Shown in pieces: positions 1 through 5,103 of a DNA stretch of 5,743 nucleotides. Under the pieces are notes generated by a model, which was not told where the DNA came from, did not search any database, and saw only the letters and a list, made by a program, of their open reading frames with translations. How positions within the stretch are numbered: position 1 is the stretch's first letter; each line of letters starts with the position of its first letter. The DNA is from an uncultured Verrucomicrobiota bacterium. Its GTDB lineage: Bacteria; Verrucomicrobiota; Kiritimatiellia; RFP12; UBA1067. The position numbers and the translations under genes were made by a program. Where the stretch lies: the NCBI GenBank assembly GCA_946543025.1, contig CAMNLN010000230.1, positions 1-5,743 on the forward strand. The letters are read 5' to 3'.

Positions 1-54
1 TCACGCGCCGGGCCTGGGCGACGCCGCGCTCCTTCGTTCGCTATTTGCCCCTCT

Positions 55-80
55 GGACAGGCCGGACCAAACGCCCGCGT
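55..80. repeat. Direct repeat, copy 2 (just past the kinase stop codon)
   Basis: The second copy of the 26-base unit at 121-146. It begins right at the kinase stop codon (80-82). Read in the same frame after the stop it gives RGRLVRPVQRGK and then TAG at 41-43. It therefore repeats the family's closing RPV motif outside the gene. It is best read as a remnant of a duplicated or recombined 3' gene end. Confidence 0.75.
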
Positions 81-1669
81 CAATGCAAATATAAATGGAA
101 GGAAAAGGGCAAATGCTCCAGGACAGGCCGGACAGATTGCCCGCGTTCGCGGTTGCGTCCGGCCGTGCGATGTCTGCGAAAAGAGAATTGCACGCCGCCG
201 GCGAAGTTGCCCGAATCCGGGGTTGACAGCCAGTAGTAGCCGCACGGGTCGGCTTCCGAGAACCCGTCAATCCGAGCATTGACGCCGAGGCCGACGGCAG
301 GGAGAAAGATGCTGTTGTTCCCATACCGCCCCCTGCCGCGCACGACGTATCCGCTCACGCCGTTCGTCGCCGTCCACGTCCAGTCGCACTTGTCGTTGAG
401 ATCCGACACTTCCTGAAGCGTCGGCATGCGCCAGCCGCCGCCCCAATGCGCATGCGCCGCGTCATGCTCCGGCGCGAGGACTCCGTCCGCCGTGATCCAG
501 CCCTCGTTTTTCAGGGCGGCGACGTCTTTGCCGCAAGTCGACACGTTGTTTGAGCTGAACATGAAGCCAGAACACGATCCGTCGCTCGCCACCCACGCGT
601 CGTTCTCGCGCCTGTAGCCCACGACGTCGCCCCACCAGAAGTAGTAGCCAGGATTCCACGGCTCTTCCGCGCCGACGTTCGTCTTGGCCCAGTACGGCCC
701 GCCCTCCCAGAGCCGGACCATGTTGTGCGTGCCGACCGTCGTCTCGGGCGCCTTGGGGCGGAAGAGTCCGAACACCGTACCTGCCGAGAGGGCAAAGAAC
801 ACAAGAGCGGCGGCGGTGAAAAGGCGGCGACGCGGCTTGCGCGGCGCGGGCGGCGGAGGAAGGCAGCGGTCTTCAGGAGCCACGGCAAGGAGCGACGGAA
901 AGATTCGCCGCCATGCGGGATCGAACGGCGCGAGCAGATCGAGCACGTTCGTGCCCGGCTCGTACCACACGCTCGTGAGCAGACGGAAGAGCGCCACGCC
1001 GAGGGCGTAGTAGTCGGAGGCCGGCACGGCCGGCTTGCCCGCGCGCAGCTCGGGCGGCAGATAGTTGCCCGTGCCGAGGACGGGTTGCGAGTTCGTGGTG
1101 GCGTCCGCCGCGAAAGTCGTCTCCACGGCAAGCTCCTTGCGCAGCGCGGCGTCGCAGTAGCGGGAGATGCCGAAGTCGGCGAGCACGGCGTGCCCGTCCG
1201 CCGCCACGAGGATGTTCGTCAGCTTCACGTCGCGGTGCACCACGCCGGCGGCATGGACGACGCGAAGCGCCTCCGCCATGTCCGCGTACCAGCGAAAGAC
1301 GTCACGTTCCTCCACCGTTCTCGCCTGACGCCGATCCTCCAGCGTCGCCGGCTTGCCGTCCGGCCCCAGCACCAGGTCCATCACGTAGCACGGTTCGCCG
1401 GTCGGCGACTCGAGAAAGTCGTGTACGCGCACGAGGCGCGGGGACTCGAGCCGTGCGAGGAGACGCCCCTCGGCGACGAAGCGCTCGCGCAGGAACGCGA
1501 CGTCGCCCTTCCCCGTGCGCGCAAAAACCTTCAGCGCGAATCGGGTGCCAAGCTTCTCGTGCGTCACCTCGTACACGCGGCTCATGCCGCCCGCGCCGAG
1601 CACCCGCGTCACGCGGTAGCCGCCCACGACGCTTCCCGGCGCAAGGCACTCTGTTTCGCCCTGATTCAT
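80..1669 (-). CDS. Transmembrane Ser/Thr protein kinase with C-terminal FISUMP-like domain
   Basis: 529 residues; the ATG at 1669 sits 4 bases after gene 3 and 24 residues before the glycine loop, so the start is credible although its ribosome site is weak. The kinase domain spans residues 18-270: glycine loop GAGGMSRV (25-32), catalytic Lys47 (ALKVF), helix-C Glu67, catalytic loop HRDVKLTN (145-152), DFG (165-167), a long Thr-rich activation segment to PPE (205-207), Asp219 and Arg268. All core catalytic residues are present; the usual Pro of HRDxKPxN is Leu150. The C-lobe is short. After a proline- and arginine-rich linker, residues 283-303 form one membrane helix, placing the kinase inside and residues 313-516 outside. 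That part resembles FISUMP/DUF1566-type C-type-lectin-like domains: VRLWEGGPYWAKTNVG, WGGGWRMPT, SIFLPAVGLG, YYWLSTPDSG, GQSVRPV. It probably senses or binds an external ligand. The last 13 residues, rich in Leu, Phe and His, are AT-rich and look like non-family tail. Confidence 0.93.
   Translation of the reverse strand: MNQGETECLAPGSVVGGYRVTRVLGAGGMSRVYEVTHEKLGTRFALKVFARTGKGDVAFLRERFVAEGRLLARLESPRLVRVHDFLESPTGEPCYVMDLVLGPDGKPATLEDRRQARTVEERDVFRWYADMAEALRVVHAAGVVHRDVKLTNILVAADGHAVLADFGISRYCDAALRKELAVETTFAADATTNSQPVLGTGNYLPPELRAGKPAVPASDYYALGVALFRLLTSVWYEPGTNVLDLLAPFDPAWRRIFPSLLAVAPEDRCLPPPPAPRKPRRRLFTAAALVFFALSAGTVFGLFRPKAPETTVGTHNMVRLWEGGPYWAKTNVGAEEPWNPGYYFWWGDVVGYRRENDAWVASDGSCSGFMFSSNNVSTCGKDVAALKNEGWITADGVLAPEHDAAHAHWGGGWRMPTLQEVSDLNDKCDWTWTATNGVSGYVVRGRGRYGNNSIFLPAVGLGVNARIDGFSEADPCGYYWLSTPDSGNFAGGVQFSFRRHRTAGRNRERGQSVRPVLEHLPFSFHLYLH
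121..146. repeat. Direct repeat, copy 1 (end of the kinase FISUMP domain)
   Basis: A 26-base unit matching 55-80 at 22 of 26 positions without gaps: ggacaggccggac, five mostly different bases, then gcccgcgt (plus strand). It encodes RGQSVRPV on the minus strand, the conserved closing motif of the FISUMP-like domain. The offset to the other copy is 66 bases, exactly 22 codons. Confidence 0.8.
122..733 (-). other. FISUMP/C-type-lectin-like extracytoplasmic domain of the kinase
   Basis: Residues 313-516 of the kinase. The conserved frame is visible from VRLWEGGPYWA through WRMPTLQEV, TATNGVSGYVVRGRG, NNSIFLP and GYYWLSTP to GQSVRPV. Aromatic residues (W321, W327, W338, W345, W346, W409, W413, W430, W432, W480) and glycines dominate, as expected for this fold. 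The conserved blocks GYYWLSTP and GQSVRPV enclose residues 485-509, which do not resemble the frame and are the natural place for ligand-binding variability. There are four cysteines outside the membrane (366, 379, 428, 476) that could form disulfides; this pairing is not shown by the sequence. Confidence 0.75.
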
Positions 1670-1673
1670 CCGC

Positions 1674-3092
1674 CTATTTGGCCATCTCGGCCAGCACCTG
1701 GTTCACGGCGTTAAGGTAGAAGCCGCCGCGCGGATCGGGGCCGAACGTCACCGTGAGGTCGCCGATCTGGTAGGTGAGCTCGGGGAACGCGCCCTCGCCC
1801 TTCTTCTCGGACGGCGTCACCTTGTAGTGCTCGGAAAGCGAGGACTTCACCGACTCGTAGTAGTCCTTGTCGTCCTGGCCTTCCGTGCCGCCCTCGCTGG
1901 CGAGGTGGATGGCGTACACGCCGCCGCGCACGGGATCGACGTCGGCCCGGCCGTAGGCGAAGCCGCGGAACGGGCGGCACTTCGCCATCCCGTAGTCGAG
2001 GAAGAATCCCTTGGGCCCCTTCTGCGGGATCACGAGCCGTGCGCTCTCGGCCGGCGCGCTCGCGAAGACGATTCCGCAGAACGCGCGCGGCGTCTCGTCC
2101 TTCAGGCGCACGCCGCGGTACTTCTTGCGGTCGATGCCGCCGTTCGGGTAGCGCTTGGAGTCGAGGACCGCGCCGTCTTCGGTGACGACGCTCTTCTCCT
2201 GGCGCAGGGCGTCGGTCTCGGCCTTCGTCTCCTCCCTGACGTCCTCGCGCTCGATCGAGAACTTCAGCTGCCCGCCGTATTCGCCCACGATCACCGTGGT
2301 CACGCCCAAGGGGAACACGAACTCGCATCCCGCGCGCCCCGGCACGCAGGGCCGCGGCGCGAACGGCTCGCTCTTGAACTTCGCCTGGAGGACGGCCACC
2401 AGGTTCGTCGTCTCGGGGTCGTGCTTGTCCGTCTTCGGCGCGAGCGCGCGGCTGAACTCGATGCGGTACGGGCGGCGCGTCTTCGGCGTCACCCACACGA
2501 GCGGACTCGTCCCGAGCGACATGAACGGCTTCTTGAGCTTCGGCCCGTATACGGCGAACGCCACGCCGCGCGACGACACGGAGTCTCCCGCCTCCTCCTC
2601 GAGGGCCGTCCCCCATTTGACCGGCGCGCCGGACTCGATCGGCTCGCCGAACTTGATCCCCGCGAAACCGCCCAACGGCTGCGCGTCGCTCTTTTTCCGC
2701 GCCTCCTCGATCTGCGCCCAGACGGCCTTCCGCTGCGCTTCCTCCTCGCGCAGGATCTCCGCTTCCGTCTTCTTCTTCGGCGGCGGCGCTTCGGGCTTGA
2801 CCTCCACGACCTCGACCTTCTTCACCACGTTCGTCTCGGGCTCGGGAAGGTTCCGCAGCCGCTCGCGCTCGGCCAGCCACTTCTGGTATTCGGCCGCCCG
2901 CGCGCGCTCCGCCGCCCGACGGCTCTCGAACGCCTTCCAGCCGAAGTAGCCGCCTGCCCCCAGGACGAGAAGAACCAAAATGATCGGAATCGGCGAGCCG
3001 CGCCTCTTTGGCCCCGTGTTCGAAAGCTCCTCCCTTGGAATGGCGGACGGCGGACGTCCTGTCGCGTTAGTTCTTATCCTTGTGACACGCAT
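1674..3092 (-). CDS. Single-pass membrane protein with charged stalk and duplicated extracytoplasmic domain, function unknown
   Basis: 472 residues from the ATG at 3092; 447 if translation begins at the ACG at 3017. I do not recognise the family. Residues 1-33 are basic and lack a cleavable signal. Residues 34-52 (from PIPIILVLLVLGAGG) form one membrane helix, so by the positive-inside rule the N-terminus is cytoplasmic. Residues 54-135 are rich in Glu, Arg, Lys and Ala, with a proline break at 100-105, and probably form a helical or coiled-coil stalk. Residues 141-281 and 336-465 look like two copies of one domain: FAGIKFG/FCGIVFA, VYGPK/DYGMAK, RRPYRIEFS/RGGVYAIHLAS, then a helix and VTTVIVG/LTVTFG followed by GG. 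The ATG start overlaps the upstream gene by 26 bases and lacks a good ribosome site; see the entry at 3027-3034. The kinase begins 4 bases after its stop, so the two products may act together; that link is inference from position and shared topology. Confidence 0.82.
   Translation of the reverse strand: MRVTRIRTNATGRPPSAIPREELSNTGPKRRGSPIPIILVLLVLGAGGYFGWKAFESRRAAERARAAEYQKWLAERERLRNLPEPETNVVKKVEVVEVKPEAPPPKKKTEAEILREEEAQRKAVWAQIEEARKKSDAQPLGGFAGIKFGEPIESGAPVKWGTALEEEAGDSVSSRGVAFAVYGPKLKKPFMSLGTSPLVWVTPKTRRPYRIEFSRALAPKTDKHDPETTNLVAVLQAKFKSEPFAPRPCVPGRAGCEFVFPLGVTTVIVGEYGGQLKFSIEREDVREETKAETDALRQEKSVVTEDGAVLDSKRYPNGGIDRKKYRGVRLKDETPRAFCGIVFASAPAESARLVIPQKGPKGFFLDYGMAKCRPFRGFAYGRADVDPVRGGVYAIHLASEGGTEGQDDKDYYESVKSSLSEHYKVTPSEKKGEGAFPELTYQIGDLTVTFGPDPRGGFYLNAVNQVLAEMAK
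3027..3034 (-). promoter_or_regulatory. Strong Shine-Dalgarno-like GGGAGGAG inside the 5' part of gene 3
   Basis: The minus strand reads AAGGGAGGAG just after the stop of the diheme gene (3067). No ATG, GTG or TTG follows at a usable distance. In frame with gene 3, the codon 9 bases downstream is ACG (3015-3017), and starting there would give a short basic leader (GPKRRGSPIP) directly before the membrane helix, a typical start for a bitopic protein. Codons between 3092 and about 3026 include AGG, AGA, ATA, ACA and GGA, unlike the GC-ending codons further on, which hints that this stretch was once spacer. It may mark a rare ACG start, a mutated or miscalled ATG, or chance. Confidence 0.45.
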
Positions 3093-5103
3093 TGCAGGAC
3101 TTGCCCTTGGTGTGCCGATTGGTTTTCAGATGGCAGGACGAGCAGTTCTGGCCGTTGCTGTGCGACTTCGTCTGCTTCTTGCCCTTCAGCTGCGGACCGA
3201 CGTGCCGCGCCGGCTCGCGCGTGGACGCGCCCGCGATGCCGAAGTAGAACCCGTGCGCCGGCAGAAGGTGCGAATAGGCGAACGCCTGCTCGCCCGGATC
3301 GGTGGGCGTCACGCGCACGCGGATCGTCCGGCCGTCCGGCAGCTCGCCAGAGGCCGTGAGGTCGAACCTCTTGAGGCCCGTCCACTCCTTCTTGAACGAG
3401 ATGGTGACGTCCGCCTCGAGGTCGTCGCCGCTGAAGCCGCCGTTCACGTCGTAGTCGGGCGTGCTGTCGAAGGTGATGTCGCCGTCGAACCCGTCCTTGC
3501 GCAGGACGCACGCCTTGAAGCGCGCGCGGCCGCCGTTGACGCGACAGGCCGAGATGAGGGAGAACACTTCGAACGACGGCTCGGCCGGCGACATGCAGAG
3601 CGAGTAGTCGTAGTGCTCGCCGCCGAGGCCGGCGCGGTCGGACACCGTCACGCAGTACTTCCCCGGCTCCTTGAAGGTGAACATGCCGGACGGGTCGCAC
3701 TCCGCCTGCGGGATCGTGCCCTCGTAGAGCATGTTCGTCTTGATGATGGGCAGGTCGTCGCTGCCGACGTTCTTCACCTCGTAGAGCCGGCCGGGATTGT
3801 CGTCCCACGTCGCAAGGCGCGGCGCGACGGAGAGGGGCAGGTTGCCCATCGGGCCGTAGAGGTTCAAGACGCCGTCGAGCGGCGAGCCTTCGCGCCGGGC
3901 GTACAGCTCGAAGTGCCAGGTGCCCGGCTCCTTGATCTCGATGAAGTGGCGGTCCTTGCGGCCGGGAACGTCGATCGACCCCGTGCGGACGATCACGTTC
4001 GAGCTCGGCTTCGGCGCGATGAACGCGGCCGGCTGCGGATAGCAGTCGAACGCGCGCTCCTTCGGCGTGTAGAGGGGCCGATCCGTCTTCGCGTCGCGGC
4101 AGAACACGGTGTAGACGAAGTTCGGGCCGCCGCGGTAGAGGTTGTCGTACACCTTCAGCGTGTAGAAGCCGTCCATCGGCACCTTGTAGGTCAGCACGGG
4201 GTCGGGGAGGAAGTAGAAGTCGTCCGCGAACGCCACCTCGTGACCGGTCGAGTCGAGAAGGCTCAGCACGGGGTTGAAGAAACCAGGCACGGCGTCGCCC
4301 AGATAGGGAAAGAGCTCGCGGCCGATGAGCGAGCAGACGAGCTGCTGGCCCTCCTCGAGGCGGAGGATGTATTTGTCCACCTCGCCCGGCCAGATCTGTC
4401 CGTCCAGGTGGATTGGCAGCTTCTGCGGCGGGATCTTGGGATCCAAGTGCAGGGAGATGCTCAAGGGGTGGTGGGGAAACCCGCGCGGCGGGATCACGAA
4501 GTACGGCTCGGCGACGTGCGGCTCCTTCGTGACGTAGAACGGATGCGGCGCGCTCGCGCTGTTGCCGTCGTAGAGGATGAGATCGCGGCGGCCGGGCCGG
4601 GCGTCCGCGTCCACCTCCACGTCAAGGATCACCAGATGGTCCAGGGCGGGCGTAGGCTGCGGATACCGCTCGGGCGTAAGGATGAAGCGGGCGACGGTCT
4701 CGAGCTCCAGGTGGTCGTGGTCGTCGAGGAAGTGCCACCAGTTGCACTCCTGCCAGTCGGTCTCCTCCACGAGCGCCTCGGGGGGGAGCGGACGGTGCGG
4801 CTCCTTCTTGATGATAGGCTTTTCCTCGAGGATGTCGTACAGCCAGTTCATGATCCACGCGTGCTGTCCCTTGCCGGGGGAACGCGGCATGCCCGGCACC
4901 ACGACGAGGCGCGTCACCCGCGCGCCCTCGCCGGAGATCCACGCGCCCTGCACGCCGTAGACGGCGTCGCCGCCCATGATGACGCGGGTCTTCGTGCCCA
5001 CCTGCACGCTGGAGGGATGGTAGTAGCCCGGCTTGGGGATGGCCAGGGCGGCGGCGGCGCACAGGCCGATCGCCGCGACGATTCCAAGGCGTATGCTAGA
5101 CAT
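3067..5103 (-). CDS. Exported PPC-type (pre-peptidase C-terminal domain) protein with C-terminal diheme tail
   Basis: 678 residues, starting at the ATG at 5103 behind a clear AAGGAG. Residues 1-21 form a signal peptide (R5, hydrophobic core, likely cut after ALA-21), so the protein is exported. Residues 27-70 and 135-200 resemble the beta-rich N-terminal part of planctomycete PPC proteins (PSSVQVGTKTRV, VQGAWISGEGARV, DARPGRRDLILYD). Residues 225-335 look like a PPC beta-sandwich (GQIWPGEVDKYILRLEEGQ, then FNPVLSLLD and DGFYTLKVYD). Residues 367-505 look like a second related sandwich. Residues 507-615 carry the family signatures VLRKDGFDGDI and QAFAYSHLLPAHG. A lysine- and histidine-rich tail ends in CSSCH (654-658) and CNACH (670-674), canonical c-type heme attachment motifs, which fits export. 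Residues 124-131 (HFLDDHDH) could bind metal. The gene follows DUF1501, the usual neighbourhood for this family. Its role is unknown; scaffold or electron-transfer partner for the DUF1501 product is inference. Confidence 0.88.
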   Translation of the reverse strand: MSSIRLGIVAAIGLCAAAALAIPKPGYYHPSSVQVGTKTRVIMGGDAVYGVQGAWISGEGARVTRLVVVPGMPRSPGKGQHAWIMNWLYDILEEKPIIKKEPHRPLPPEALVEETDWQECNWWHFLDDHDHLELETVARFILTPERYPQPTPALDHLVILDVEVDADARPGRRDLILYDGNSASAPHPFYVTKEPHVAEPYFVIPPRGFPHHPLSISLHLDPKIPPQKLPIHLDGQIWPGEVDKYILRLEEGQQLVCSLIGRELFPYLGDAVPGFFNPVLSLLDSTGHEVAFADDFYFLPDPVLTYKVPMDGFYTLKVYDNLYRGGPNFVYTVFCRDAKTDRPLYTPKERAFDCYPQPAAFIAPKPSSNVIVRTGSIDVPGRKDRHFIEIKEPGTWHFELYARREGSPLDGVLNLYGPMGNLPLSVAPRLATWDDNPGRLYEVKNVGSDDLPIIKTNMLYEGTIPQAECDPSGMFTFKEPGKYCVTVSDRAGLGGEHYDYSLCMSPAEPSFEVFSLISACRVNGGRARFKACVLRKDGFDGDITFDSTPDYDVNGGFSGDDLEADVTISFKKEWTGLKRFDLTASGELPDGRTIRVRVTPTDPGEQAFAYSHLLPAHGFYFGIAGASTREPARHVGPQLKGKKQTKSHSNGQNCSSCHLKTNRHTKGKSCNACHKDKN
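3070..3162 (-). other. Tandem diheme-binding modules at the C-terminus of the PPC-type protein
   Basis: Residues 648-678 consist of two consecutive modules of 16 and 15 residues. The first (648-663) begins HSNGQNCSSCH and the second (664-678) begins HTKGKSCNACH. Both follow H-[ST]-x-G-x-x-C-x-x-C-H. Each has a CxxCH for covalent heme plus a histidine six residues before the first cysteine that could act as the distal ligand. The regular period suggests duplication of a single-heme unit. Zinc binding by the same residues is the alternative reading; the secretion signal on the parent protein favours heme. Confidence 0.75.

Noticed and set aside
5..30. Possible rho-independent terminator in GC-rich sequence left of the kinase
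   Set aside because: Only short imperfect stems (for example GGC-GTC-GCC) can be drawn and no run of T follows on the minus strand.
43..114. 8-base inverted repeat as a terminator or insertion-element end
   Set aside because: The loop would be 56 bases, the arms are short, and there is no transposase or target duplication, so it is recorded only as part of the 3'-end rearrangement.
1..324. A 107-codon minus-strand frame running past the kinase stop to the window start
   Set aside because: It overlaps the FISUMP coding region in another frame, has Ser/Ala/Arg-rich composition and no family features. A frameshifted kinase end was considered, but the kinase frame itself carries the conserved GQSVRPV close.
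725..1714. A 329-codon open frame on the plus strand opposite the kinase
   Set aside because: The opposite strand encodes an intact kinase with all catalytic motifs; this frame is its mirror and shows no family features.
1827..3359. A 510-codon open frame on the plus strand opposite gene 3
   Set aside because: Arg- and Leu-rich antisense product without recognisable motifs; it spans the boundary of two real minus-strand genes.
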